64,000 bases of DNA from Caenorhabditis elegans (lineage: Eukaryota > Nematoda > Chromadorea > Rhabditida > Rhabditidae), in contig NC_003282.8 in the NCBI RefSeq assembly GCF_000002985.6, positions 9,548,001 to 9,612,000 of the forward strand. The letters are read 5' to 3'. This document shows positions 12,001 through 21,060 of this stretch, one piece after another. The notes beneath the pieces were generated by a model, which was not told the DNA's origin, did not search any database, and saw nothing but the letters and a program-made list of their open reading frames with translations. A program made the position numbers and the translations under genes. Every line of letters begins with the position of its first letter. Within the stretch, counting starts at the first letter, position 1.

Positions 12001-12361
12001 ACTTTTTCAACAAAAATAAAATGTTATTAAAAATCAAAATACTGTTTCAAACTATCTTTGAAATGTTATCACAAAACTTCAGCAAATTAGATGAACTTTC
12101 AGAAGTATATGCCTTGGTACTTGTGCGACAATTTCAAATCTTGGAGCAGTTGTTGCTCCTCATGTCCCTGCAATGGTAATCAAGATATTTCTTCAAATTT
12201 TAGAATGACATCTTTATCGTTTTCAGGACATATTCTTCCCCGGACTCCACTACTTGTTTTATGCGCTTTGCTCATTTATTTGTACAATTCTAACGACAAT
12301 ATTACCTGAAACAAAAGAGAATCATAATGTTCCAAGAAGTCAACAACAATCGCTTGCATAA
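15..12361 (+). CDS. MFS transporter, organic cation/SLC22-like (5' end outside window)
   Basis: Likely a plasma-membrane solute transporter of the major facilitator superfamily. Exons I can place: 15-141, 11078-11277, 11391-11621, 11669-11998, 12103-12175, 12227-12361; all phases agree. Seen: the GRRPVL loop after an early membrane segment, GRFFQGSCF, the PESF motif that in SLC22 proteins precedes the large cytoplasmic loop, IDWLGRKPSV, FPTNCR and a C-terminal LPETKE, all in family order. The intron 142-11077 is 10.9 kb and holds a retrotransposon and other foreign DNA. Odd: the exon ending at 11621 needs a donor that reads GA instead of GT (ATG|GAAATT), and nearby GT donors would lead to an early stop. 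The gene may therefore be a pseudogene here, use a rare GA-AG intron, or be spliced in a way I missed. It may correspond to T05A1.5, from memory only. Confidence 0.8.
142..472. other. Transporter intron start and likely remnant of element 3' end
   Basis: From 142 to about 195 the sequence is ordinary AT-rich intron. From about 200 it becomes GC-richer and contains, read on the minus strand, a run of 14 C (opposite the G-run near 410-423) and AATAAA-like signals near 235-260. This fits the U3-R-U5 part of a 3' LTR downstream of integrase, but I found no second copy to the right of gag, so the LTR assignment is a guess. Confidence 0.35.
473..5731 (-). pseudogene. Protease-RT-RNase H-integrase (pol) of BEL/Pao element, frameshifted
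   Basis: Three open segments: 5731-3764, 4065-2905 and 3037-473. The first has the aspartic protease motif LVDSGASLS and the start of RT (VVLDSSSPIGKDLSLND, SDIEKAFHQV). The second has the RT motif YVDNCLL and RNase H FTDASQD. The third has RNase H FTDSACALYW, the integrase zinc finger (H..H, then NCVDC) and the integrase core. Two frameshifts, near 3930 and near 3060-3080, move out of and back into the same frame. In the integrase core the second Asp (YSDNA) and the Glu (GVYERIV) are present, but the first catalytic Asp, expected just before the GP of SGLYYMGPIEYL, is Tyr. With the shifts this argues the copy cannot transpose on its own. Confidence 0.82.
5412..8030 (-). CDS. Gag polyprotein of BEL/Pao element
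   Basis: An 872-residue open frame starting at the ATG at 8030. The N-terminal third is polar and disordered-looking, followed by a stretch with coiled-coil character rich in Glu and Gln (around residues 300-360). A capsid-like middle follows, then three knuckles at about residues 773-845: CPACGGGHSPVRC, CPNCCRSHSITEC and CIYCSGIHHTGGC, each CX2CX3HX4C. This is the nucleic-acid-binding end of a Gag. The frame ends at 5412 while the protease-RT frame is already open from 5731, a 320-nt overlap. Entering pol would need a +1 (or -2) shift, which may be programmed or may be a mutation. Function inferred: packaging of element RNA. Confidence 0.85.
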   Translation of the reverse strand: MSSTITPEMSAISKSSKGLPEVDTPRVDNPEAPEATLQGDSPATAQGNQSGRQSNRRSRRGRPHHSRSPAATIKGTITRIVNKTRQFRQEASRMMLEHLGGNPNVSPPIENAILRDANQVLIKLRHYAEELEHLRQFVDDKFQEPALRDSPNSDTYHREVEAHLAVLHPQALLNEANRDIVMLERELSSLGFPVIPHVQQDIELTPYETSGADSSQSESGDLSSIDHALEDLKANMGSNHNVINGNELSEVPEPRVTIPSAILSPPTRDSPVTMYRTASQFSTATRFRDSDGDRWSHHPTLAEELAEEQHRRKLDRARIRSLEDKLAEQQQLAEQNEELGRQQLLEFRNIRAARERRMEKYRRGSQISPVLERQSHAPQRAYRTSGLVEAPILSSASPQMAHGQPSFAPADEAIMQAMQDMGRLINRIQDDQSDARRAQTAFNDEMAARVQSLADHNSVRTDIETDVGSEIEIDQEGTSPLPTALESLPSRAVINFESNAKHLQKFDGTGNFRAFKNGFNAVVLDNPRLPAVTKYNMFRSHLIGNATQCISHHDDPMIAYSTTMDMLESVSGKGDTQRGLLEQFRMLKFNHSTPEQMKLGLISHQLLVQRLQVTGLSEADDRITLGLIAKLPASFKDKVTEFYTELGERPTATTLYTRIRRHIISFENGLIAASMLPRSHTAVNEIPSRFLKASVNHVTQTAPAPAPARPTQAKQSKKAPRALVYDARQHAAKFRDNQSGQTLAGYYKPGQKGLNIDLIPRTFPVDDETNAKPCPACGGGHSPVRCRLSSHAFRAANERKGLCPNCCRSHSITECTVHFKCIYCSGIHHTGGCPKKEYYRDPSNYPPTAKSVIRLFRDIPLPRERGTRNTSH
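8031..10653. other. Unassigned DNA to the right of gag; no gene recognised
   Basis: About 2.6 kb, GC-richer than neighbouring introns, with only short open frames (such as 9484-9693 on minus and its antisense 9497-9709) that I cannot assign. It should contain the 5' leader and LTR of the retrotransposon, but no segment matches the 142-472 flank. Local imperfect repeats are visible, for example GAAAGGTGACTGCGACTT near 9927 and GAAGGGTGACCGCGAGTT near 10105. A short polypurine-rich patch lies near 10419-10431. Confidence 0.4.
8336..8366 (+). repeat. 31-bp inverted repeat, left copy
   Basis: Begins TTTGTGGTTTGTTGG and ends AGTGGGGGT. The exact reverse complement occurs at 10942-10972. The two copies face each other across 2.6 kb. 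Similarity stops abruptly after the GGGGGT on the inner side. Confidence 0.9.
10654..10972 (-). pseudogene. Two-exon 3' tail of an unknown, well-coded protein
   Basis: I do not recognise this gene. On minus, an open frame runs from at least 10972 to a good donor at 10870 (CGTAAG|GTGAGA). After a 48-nt intron ending TTTCTTTAG it continues 10821-10654 to a TAG. Residues seen include KQPDVHKTPGYLAAVQIRK, then a Gln-rich piece (EQQQREQQLQ), a Lys/Pro-rich piece (PAPVKKPKAPRHK) and the end DVGAHGFFNKKM. Codons are those of highly expressed worm genes (AAG, CGT, GAC, TCC), unlike the retrotransposon. The frame is open upstream to a TAG near 11005, with no start or convincing acceptor, so the 5' part is missing. 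It sits antisense in the transporter intron; it may be a captured or translocated gene piece. Confidence 0.45.
10942..10972 (-). repeat. 31-bp inverted repeat, right copy
   Basis: Exact reverse complement of 8336-8366. It overlaps the open frame of the two-exon gene tail, so the left copy encodes the same nine residues (WFVGFLSGG) on the opposite strand. Immediate flanks show no obvious target-site duplication. Confidence 0.9.
12042..12049 (+). promoter_or_regulatory. Exact CTGTTTCA (21U-RNA upstream core motif)
   Basis: Context ATACTGTTTCAAAC in the AT-rich transporter intron 11999-12102. The core is known from type I C. elegans piRNA genes, where the RNA starts at a U roughly 40 nt downstream. 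Whether this copy is active is not shown. Confidence 0.4.
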
Positions 12362-12870
12362 TTTCACTGTTTTCAACAACATTTTTGTTTCTTTTCCGGG
12401 TATAAACATTTTTCGCTGTTTCAAAAATTATAAAATCTGAATTAAAATAACTTTGAAACTAATTGTAAAAACGAAGTTTACTCATGAGGAAATTGTTTCA
12501 AATCATTCACAGTAGGTTAAAACAGTAATTTCAGAGAATTGCAATAATGCTGTTCATTGAAATGTACCCAACATTTGGAAGCCGATTGATAAAATGATAA
12601 AACGATTGATAAAATGATGAATGATAAATAATAACATTGGCTATTTGGTCAAAACAAGCCGGGCAATTTTTTATGACACTTTTCGACGCAATTGAGAACT
12701 GCCTAACCATGTTTCACAATACAACTATTTCATTTAACTCATTCTTTTTTCAAGAACTACTTTTTGTATGTTTACTTTGAAGAATAAAATGTATTTATCT
12801 GCTCGAAAAAACAAATACCAAAAAATAAAATCTATACCCGTTTCAATTCTAAAACTTCTATTATTCTTCT
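12362..12870. other. Intergenic region between convergent transporter and LRR genes
   Basis: About 500 bp of AT-rich 3' flank shared by two convergent genes. It contains one piRNA-type core at 12416. No other feature seen. Confidence 0.6.
12416..12423 (+). promoter_or_regulatory. Exact CTGTTTCA core motif
   Basis: Lies 55 bp past the transporter stop codon (context TCGCTGTTTCAAAAAT). It lacks the A usually seen before the core in the other copies here, so it is weaker. Confidence 0.3.
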
Positions 12871-15800
12871 TCAATCTAAATGCTGCAATGGTTCTTCTTC
12901 TCTTTGAATTTCCGGTCGAAGTCTTTCTTTTTTCCGACGCTTCATTAAAAGCTCTTCAGGATGCCAAAATCTGAAATCTTTTATTGATTCTATCATTCAA
13001 ATAGATTTTATTTTGAAAACTTACTTCAAATATACGGTGACTCCTATTGAAATTATCAAGATAATCACACATAAGAAGAGCAAGAAAATGAGAACATTGA
13101 CAAATTTATGAGGTTCATTGTCATAATTCTTGTATTTCTTGCGATATCGAGGAGTTGTTGTGGGAACGGTTGTCGTTGAGATTACTCTGAAAATTTTTTC
13201 AGTTTTTAGAAACTTTTTTTGGCTTCGCTGAATTTTCAAACCAATCAACTCACTTATTACTAATTTTTTCGGTAGATTTGACACCTTCTAGTTCATCCAT
13301 CGTATCCAAAATACTCTTTTTCAATGTAGTTGTCATCATTGTTTTCTCAGATTTAGTTGTTGATTCAGTTGAAGTATAAACTCTTTCCATTATTCCTTTT
13401 TGTGCATTTTCCACAAATGTCATCCATTGTTTAGTTTCTTCAGTTGGATCCAGGCATACACTTTCATTTGTTCCTGGAAGAGCTTCCAACATCCAAACTG
13501 TTCCATGACCATTTAAATCACAATATAAATCATCAATATCATCTATCTGAAAAATTTATTTTAAAACCACTCGAAATCAGATTTTGAACAATAAATATTG
13601 ATTAACATAAAATAATTGAAAAAATTTGATTTGTGGCATTTTTGAAACAGTAAAAACTTTTCTCAGTTTTTTTTCAGAAAGTAAATTAAAATGGTACATA
13701 AATCTTCAAATGAAAAGTTTGCTTTTAGTAATCCCATTCTCAGTAAGAAAACAATTAAGATAAAAACTAATGTATAATAATTTTAGTTTATTACTGGCAA
13801 AAACCAATTGCCTTCAATAATTCGAAATAATGACGATCAGCTCAAAACTTGAGCATGGCACGTTCACTTTTAACTTTTTCGAAAAAGTAATAAAAATGTC
13901 CCTCACCATGAATGTATTATTGACAAAGCTTCAATATTTTTAAATTTAACATTAGGAGAAACAAAATTCAACATTACACATTTGAGTGCATAACAATTTG
14001 GCGATCAGGAATAAATTTCAAAATTTACTACTATATTTGTAAAACTTATGAAACAGAAATTAATTTTTAAACTTTTTTGCTCTGAAACTATGTGACTATG
14101 TTCTTACTTTTGCTCGATTAATTCTTCTCATCAACCATCTCTGAAAATCCGATGGTGACTCACAATCACAGGCAAATCTGCTGAAATTCCCACCCAATCG
14201 AATCTGAATTTCTCTTTTATTATTATCAACCAAACTGAAATGGAAAGTTTCGTTTTGTAACCCAATGATTCCACCAAAAAATGACTGTTTTGTCTTATCA
14301 TGATGGAACATAGATAAACTGGTTTCTGGTCAAATGTCCTTTCCTTTTGAAGTGACTAACCTTTTTTAAACCATCCAAATGATTTAAGGATGTTGATGAA
14401 AGTTGATCCAATGGGTTATCAGATAAGTAGAGATGAGTTAAAGATGGTAATTTTGTAATGGTTTCTGGAATTGAGGTGATGGCAGAAGATGTTATTTCGA
14501 GATGGGTCAAATTGGCAAGATCAGTGAGCTTTTCCTGAAATAATTTTTTTGTGGACATTATTTGCGAAATATGGAAATTGATTAGAATTTAACTAAATTA
14601 GATGATGCTCTAAATTAGGTGAAATTTTCGGACAACACAATGACAGCAGGATTAAAATTTCAAATATCATACTGCATAAGTAGGCATGTCGAAACAGTAA
14701 AAAATTGTTTACATAAATACATCCAATTGCATAAAATAATTGAAAAATACATAGTTCTATATTTGAAAAACCTTAGGAACACAAAACCAGTTAGTTAAGT
14801 TTCCCTCAATTTTCAAAATTAACCTCCGGATTCAAAAAATAACTCACCATTTCCACTGAAGTCATTTTGCTATTTGTGATCTTCAAAGCTCGCAAGTTGC
14901 TCAGTTCTTTCAATTTCTCGGTCTAAAAGTCTTGATGTCTAATGAATTCTTCCAAAGAAAAAAAAACCTCAAAAATCTTCCAATCAGTCTGATTCATATG
15001 TAATTGTGTCAATGGGGATGGAAATTTTCCGAGCTTATCCCATCGAAGTTTGTCGCAAACCATAATGTTTTGAGATGTCTGAAATAATGTTCCGGGTTAA
15101 CCAAAAAAGTTTCAAATTAGTTCCGTTTCTCTTCTATTGTGCCTTATCATCCAAGAAAAAACCAATTGGAAAGTGTAAAGTTAGCGAAACCGCGCGGGCG
15201 TACCTGACAACAAAGATAGATCCATAGTGATAGGATGAGTGATAATGGGAAATGTGGAGACATAGATTTGGTAACACAAAATGAAAAAAAAAATGAAAAA
15301 AGGAAACAGTGATCAAGAGAAAATTGTCAGTATAAAAGGAATGGGTTTAACATGGAAAGGCATCATCCAATCTTGATCATCTCAAAAATGGAGGACAACA
15401 AAATCAAGGTATTCACAAATTGTTTGGTTTAGTTTAAAGTTCTAAGAGGCTTTAGAATTTAATTTTAAAAACCATTCATGACTCTTATTTTTCGAAAATT
15501 ATACAATTTTTCAGGCCTACCGTCTCATCGGGTATGCCGCAGTCTCCCTCTCAGCTGTCGGAATTCTTTCCGTTTGCATTACTCTTCCACTCGTTTATTC
15601 TTATGTGAGCAACCTCCGCTCTCAAATGCACTCTGAGCTCCGTCACTGCCGTGACACCGTTAACACGGTATATGCTACCGCTGTCGCTATGCCAGCTCTT
15701 CCCGGGAGAGGGAACCGTACCGCGCGTCAAGCTGGATACGATGTTGCCGTTCAAGACGCCCCAGCCCAGGAGCACAATAGCTGCGACGGATGCTGCTTGC

Positions 15801-18605
15801 CAGGAGCCGCTGGATCAGTCGGAGCTGCCGGACGCCCAGGAACTCCAGGACGCCCAGGTGCACCAGGAGCCCCAGGACACCCAGGAAAGCCACCACAGTC
15901 ACCATGTGAACCATTAACCCCACCACCATGCCCAGCTTGCCCACCAGGGCCACCAGGAGCTCCAGGAGCACCAGGAAAGCCAGGATCCGAGGGACCACCA
16001 GGACCACCAGGGCACGATGGACCAAATGGAGGACCAGGACAACCAGGACAACCAGGACCACACGGACCAAACGGACACCCAGGAAAGCCAGGATCCCAAG
16101 GACCACCAGGACCACCAGGACACTCCGACGAGCCAAAGCCAGGACAACCAGGACAGCCAGGACGTGCTGGACCACGTGGACCACGTGGAGTTGCTGGAAT
16201 CAAGGGCAAGGATGGAGCTCCAGGATCCCCAGGACAACCAGGACCACGTGGAGGACCAGGAGAGCCAGGACAAGATGGAGCTCCAGGACAACCAGGACTT
16301 CCAGGATCCGATGGAACTCCAGGAGAGAAGGGAATCTGTCCAAAATACTGTGCTATCGATGGAGGAGTCTTCTTCGAGGACGGATCCAGACGCTAGATTT
16401 TATTTCGTCTCTCCCATTTTTCATAAAGAGTTTAGCATTCCAATATTGTTTTTTTAGTTCGAAAATACACAAAATGAGTTTTTCAAAAAGCTAGAATTGA
16501 TGAAATATCTAATTTCCCAGTTTCCAAAAATCATACCCTCACAATAGAGACATCCGCAGATCTCAAGCATTTGCACGTCGGCGGGCATTCGAAACGACAT
16601 TCACATTCTTTTTTCTGACAACATTCACAATCTGCTTCACACATCTGAAAAAAATTACTGTTTCAAAGTTACTATGTATTTGAAATTTTTTTTAGCCTAC
16701 CTTGAAACCTTTTTTAATTATCAGTTCAATTTTCTCGATTAATTTTTTGAAGAAAATGTTTGATAGCATAATTAAAGTCTGTTGGGTATATAATTACTGT
16801 TGTTTGATATCAGGCTTTTTCTCAGCACGGTTTTATTAAACTATACATCTTAGTCTCTTTTAAATCGAATTATATTGGTAGTACGCCACCAATTGTTTTT
16901 TCAATTAAAATGAAACATTTATAAAATAACTTACATTAGAATATTTGCAGAGCAGTTGATTCCTTGAATGAGCTAACGTGAGCAGCATTTTCTTTTCTGG
17001 TTTCAATATATTGAGACATTCAATTGTCTGAAGGTCTCCAATTGATATGTTCTAAAAAATATCAAACGTAATACCAAAAAATTAGAAATTGTGTAAAAAC
17101 TTCAAAAACAAACTTTAGCAGAAGAATCCATTAACCATTTATGATTACAGTGACATAGTAGTGGATTCTCGGATAAAAACAATTTGACTTGAAATTTGGA
17201 ACCAGCAAAACTTGATGACTTCACTTCCTTTAGGCTGTTGTTTCTGCAAGAATAATGTTCGGAAAATACTTTTTCAATACAAAACCAACTTTAAATCCAG
17301 CAAAATCAAATTTGTCAAGTGCTCAAATGCATGATCATGTAAATACGTCAACTTGTTATTCGACAAATCCACGTGTTTCAACTCTGCAGGCAATACATTC
17401 ACAGCTCCAGTCGTCAAACCACCAACAAATTCCATTCGATTTCCAGCCAAATCAAGGCGTTTCAGATTTCTAGCACTTGCTGGAACATAGTGAATTGTGG
17501 AGACGAGGTTATGCCGAATTGATAAGTCGGTCAGGTTTTCAGGAAATCTGAAAATTTATTTTTTAAAACAAATAAATGTTTTTAAAACCTTCTGAAATCG
17601 ATATTCGTTATCTTATTGTTGTTCATTGTGATAACTTTTAACTTTGTCAGGGATATCAACGTATTTGTCAGAAATCCAATATCATTGTCACTTACATCCA
17701 AGTGAATCAAGTTTCTGAAAATTTGAATATTCATTTTTAACTTCATTTTTAAGAATAATTACTGTAATGATCTTAATGAATATGGTTCAATTCTCAATCG
17801 ATTCCCAGAAAGATCCAATGTCATCAAGTTGGGAACATGGGCGAATATCTCTCGAGGAAAATCGGTAATTTTTGCATTTTTAACGATAAGGGAATAGAGT
17901 TGACCAAGACCCTGAACATCAATACAATTACAAATGTTTTCTCTGAAAATTCTAACCGCAAAAAGTCCTTCTGGAACAGTATCAATTAAGCATCTATCTA
18001 ATTCGAGACGATCTAGATTTCGAAACCCTTGAAATAATGAATGAGGTGGAGTTGATACTTTTGGAGAATGATAAGGGCATTTTATAGTAAGAGTTCGGAC
18101 GAGATCAGGACGTGCAAGTTGGAGAGTAGTCACATTCAGCTGAAAACGTTATGTAGTTAAACGGAGGAGTAAACGACTTGAATTGTCTTAATAAATTTAA
18201 AATGAACCCAAAAGACTGAATTTCATAACAAAACTACTCAAACATTGCTTTTTAAGTCCAGTGTAAAAATTCTTATCGAAACTAAATTAAATTACTTCCC
18301 TTGCTGTTCTTTAAAATAACATGTCCATGTTCTCTGTAATGTACTGTTATACCAAACATGCATTGATGCAGTGACTAATTGATAATTGCGATGGCTAGTC
18401 ACTTTTGCTATTGCCCCCTACACATACATGTCCATTCAATTACCTGTTCCCACTTGCAAATGAGATGTACTTGTTGGTTCTGCTCGTTATCCGCATAGCA
18501 TTGACATCTTGTCGGACACGGAAATTGGGAAGGTGATGACGTGGCAGTTGGGGCGATTTGAAGAGAAGAAATGAGAAAAAGATGAAGAAGCGGGAGGACG
18601 GACAT
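12871..18605 (-). CDS. LRR single-pass membrane protein with Toll-like ectodomain, no TIR
   Basis: Fourteen exons give 799 residues with consistent phases: 18605-18444, 18139-17763, 17714-17589, 17547-17290, 17243-17114, 17051-16935, 16644-16537, 15078-14968, 14922-14848, 14534-14372, 14325-14108, 13546-13254, 13186-13025, 12970-12871. Order: signal peptide; LRR N-cap (CPTRCQCY, about 30-37); LRRs with [28 protein letters not shown]-cap ([12 protein letters not shown], about 335); Cys cluster ([21 protein letters not shown], about 391-417), the C-cap/N-cap junction typical of Toll receptors; second LRR block ([11 protein letters not shown]); second C-cap ([15 protein letters not shown], about 595); Thr/Ser stalk; membrane segment about 741-765; 33-residue basic tail. 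A TIR domain is absent. The 14372/14325 splice was chosen because the stronger GTTAGT donor at 14360 breaks the frame. The 1.46 kb intron 15079-16536 holds a collagen gene antisense. Role in adhesion or signalling is inference. Confidence 0.8.
13644..13651 (-). promoter_or_regulatory. Exact CTGTTTCA core motif, minus strand
   Basis: Read on minus the context is TTACTGTTTCAAAA, in the AT-rich LRR-gene intron between 13547 and 14107, with AT-rich downstream sequence. This is a good match to the piRNA upstream motif. Confidence 0.42.
14049..14056 (-). promoter_or_regulatory. Exact CTGTTTCA core motif, minus strand
   Basis: Read on minus the context is TTTCTGTTTCATAAG, same LRR intron as the copy at 13644. 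A near match (CTGTTTCG) also lies at 14689-14696 on minus. Confidence 0.35.
15331..15338 (+). promoter_or_regulatory. TATA box of the collagen gene
   Basis: TATAAAAG lies 57 bp before the collagen start codon and is followed by a short leader. This spacing is usual for cuticle collagen genes. It is in the LRR gene's intron, on the opposite strand. Confidence 0.7.
15388..16396 (+). CDS. col-122: Cuticle collagen (col-122)
   Basis: Structural protein of the nematode cuticle, secreted by hypodermis. Two exons, 15388-15408 and 15515-16396, give 300 residues, usual for the family. Order: short cytosolic start ([20 protein letters not shown]), a membrane/signal-anchor segment with the conserved N-terminal cuticle-collagen domain, basic R-x-x-R-type processing site region (GRGNRTARQ, about 90-98), Cys pair (CDGCC), then interrupted Gly-X-Y blocks flanked by Cys, ending with [16 protein letters not shown]. 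The GC-rich repetitive Gly-Pro codons create long false frames on both strands. It is nested antisense within the LRR gene intron, with its own TATA box. The symbol rests on memory that T05A1.2 is col-122. Confidence 0.92.
16658..16665 (+). promoter_or_regulatory. Exact CTGTTTCA core motif
   Basis: Context AATTACTGTTTCAAAG, in the LRR-gene intron 16645-16934, antisense to that gene. Downstream is AT-rich. Confidence 0.42.
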
Positions 18606-20508
18606 ATACCATGAAGAATGAAGATGAAGATCAAACGGGCTTCAGTTGAGCTGAATCATGAAAAATTTTGGAAATATTGTGGAAACGGAAGGAAGTAGGA
18701 ATAGGTTGAAGCAAGTTATGAACTAATAAACGTAAAACTATTGACTGCAGATTTAATAAATTGAAAGTGAATCTCACATTTGTCTTTCGATAGTCCAGTG
18801 AACTTACTATTTTTACAAAAATAATGGTACCGCTATAACATGAACAAATCTGTTGATGTAGAAAATTTTTAAAATCAACATAAGTTTTTTTTTAATTTTG
18901 AAACTGTATGTTTTGTTCAAAAGAGTCTGGATCAAACATTTCTGAGCCAAAAAAGGCAAAAAAGAATCGGTCTGAAGATTTCGAAATTTGTCGAGAAAAT
19001 TGATACTTTTGACAACTTGCAGTGCATGAATTATTTTTTAACCTAGCATCATAAATAACTCAAACTTTTCGTGATCCTTTAACGTTGTTTTTAATAAAGA
19101 CATCGTCATCTAAATATTATGATAACTTCTTTAAGACTTTAAAAGGCTTCGTGCCAAGGTTTTCATCAATTTTTAAGTCAGAATTACGCAACTCAAAACT
19201 GAGCTAACATCAGTTTCTAAGTTTATACTTAGTTTATAAACTTAGATCTTAAAAGCAAAATAGGTGGTTTCAAACTCTTCTCATAACTTGAACCAATTGC
19301 ATTTTACAGTAACTTTCAAATTAGTTGTTTAAAAATTTACATGGCTTTTATGTCATTTCTGTTATTATGAATCACATGATTTATAATGTCAAAATGTTTG
19401 AGAAAGACCTCACATAAAGTAAATTCATTGAGGCCAAAACTTGAATAAAAACGTCAAATCTATTCACATCTAAACAAAACAATATGAGCACAATGAATTG
19501 CTCCAAAAAATGGGACAGAAATCGGCGAAAAGGGACAAAAGGAGCGTGGTGACTTGCAATTTGTGTAGAAAATGGAGGGCAAGTTGGGGCGGGCTCTTCT
19601 TCTTCCAAAATACATATTCATTCATCTTTTTTTGCCCATTTTTGGTGCGACAAATTCCTAGAAGCTAGCGTGAACCAAAAGGAATGTCCCGACGGAATCA
19701 GTGTCAGAGATGGGAAAGACGACACAAATCTCGGGAAGGAGGGAAGAATGATTGCCCTGAAAGAGAAGGCGGAGGGTAGATCTTCAATTGAGATTTCATA
19801 TTTCTATAGGAAAATAGTATAGAAGATGAAGAAACGGAGTATCAATGAACTAGTCTGTGGGAAAAAGGGGGCGGAATCTGATTTATGAGAGAGAGTTATT
19901 CAATGTATTCCCACTGAATTATGAGTTGAGAAGAGAGAGAGAGTATAAATTGAATTTAAATTGAAAAATGGATTGGAAGAAGCCACAGAAAAAACGACTG
20001 GAAGTTTTCGAATTTTTGTGAAGAATAGAAAATCAAAACGAACTATACGACGGCTTCTTCCTGAACAACAACAACAAAAACTTCATGTTCTATTTTTTCT
20101 CACTGATTCCGGTTTGAGCCTTTTCCAAACACAATGAGAGGAAAATCGTGATATTTTCAAAATTTGGGCAATTTTTTTGAGTAATTAATTGTTTTATTAA
20201 AAGCTAGAAGTCAGGGTTTTAGATGTCGTTTGGTAAATGTGCCAAGTGACAACCTAAGGCCTGAATTTTCAAAATAGTTTTGTTTGAACACATTCACTAT
20301 TTGAACGTCAAAAATCTTTGATTTATTTTTGGGTTTCGGTTATTGAAATATTTGGTCATCTGGCACAAATCATCTTCTTTGGAAGTAAAATTATTTTTCT
20401 AGCAATTGAAAGGTAATAATAGTTCAAAAAGGTGTTATTTGACTGAATGAAAAAATTTGAGAGCTAACATTTTATTGCGGATTGTATTAAAACATTACTG
20501 TTTCAAGT
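18606..20508. other. Intergenic region between LRR gene 5' end and npr-2 3' end
   Basis: About 1.9 kb holding the promoter of the LRR gene. Mostly AT-rich; a purine-rich stretch runs about 19680-19950, including GAGAGAGAGAGAG. A piRNA-type core lies at its right end. No gene or RNA recognised. Confidence 0.6.
20498..20505 (+). promoter_or_regulatory. Exact CTGTTTCA core motif
   Basis: Context CATTACTGTTTCAAGT, just beyond the stop of the alternative npr-2 exon and antisense to it. A predicted RNA start about 40-46 nt downstream would lie inside that exon on the opposite strand. Confidence 0.42.
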
Positions 20509-20664
20509 TTATATTAATTTTTCGCTTTCATCTGTGCATCTAATAGATATATGTGGTGGAAGATATCCTAATGATTGGAAAGAGAGTTCATTTTCAAAAT
20601 CTGCACTGAGCCACTGAGCAAACGTTTTACCGTGTCCTGCTGGCAATGTGTTGTCTGTTTTGAC
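20509..20664 (-). CDS. npr-2: Candidate alternative last exon of npr-2
   Basis: On minus, an acceptor (GAATTCTAG) opens a 51-codon frame to TAA. It begins VKTDNTLPAGHGKTFAQWL and ends SIRCTDESEKLI. Codons are worm-like and the GC content exceeds the flanks. The frame is phase 0, as left by the receptor exon ending at 21265 (FIR|), so it can replace the short last exon 21102-21061. No other minus-strand gene is nearby to own it. It would give the receptor a longer, Ser/Thr-bearing cytoplasmic tail. Alternative splicing is inference; it was too short and lacked an ATG, so simple ORF calling would miss it. Confidence 0.6.
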   Translation of the reverse strand, partial: VKTDNTLPAGHGKTFAQWLSADFENELSFQSLGYLPPHISIRCTDESEKLI

Positions 20665-21060
20665 CTAGAATTCTTTTAAATGTCAATTAGCCAAGATCGT
20701 TTTTTCAGGCAAAGTTGTTTTTTCGCTTCTTAAAGTCTCCGCTTTTTAAATTTGTTCATGTTTACATAATACGAATACATGGAAGCACTTTCAGCTCCCA
20801 AAATATTATGTTCATTTTTGGATATAAAAAAAGCAAAAAAGTTCATTTCAAATTTGATCATAAATACACAGAAAACGTTATGAAAACCGTGAGAAACCAG
20901 ATCTTCCGTCTAATAAAACCTACAAGGTTCAAAAATTGACTATTAAAAATACATAGAAAATCATTGGCAAACAAAATAAGTATAAATCAAATAAAACACG
21001 TGATGTTGAAAGCAATTCTTTTGAAAAATGCAATGAAAAACGGTATAATTTGAAACAAAA

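Noticed and set aside
14298..14361. Donor GTTAGT at 14360 joined to the acceptor at 14319 in the LRR gene
   Set aside because: It leaves the frame that stops at once; the GTTTAA donor with the acceptor before 14325 restores the C-cap frame.
15204..15263. ATG at 15263 with a signal-peptide-like 20-residue exon ([20 protein letters not shown]) splicing in phase to 15078, suggesting a separate second LRR gene
   Set aside because: Joining 16537 to 15078 rebuilds a complete LRR N-cap (CPPTCKC...MVCD) in phase and a Toll-like order, and the whole 14-exon model sums to exactly 800 codons. An alternative internal start remains possible.
15687..16494. Long open frames in other frames and on minus over the collagen
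   Set aside because: They are shadows of repetitive Gly-Pro-rich codons.
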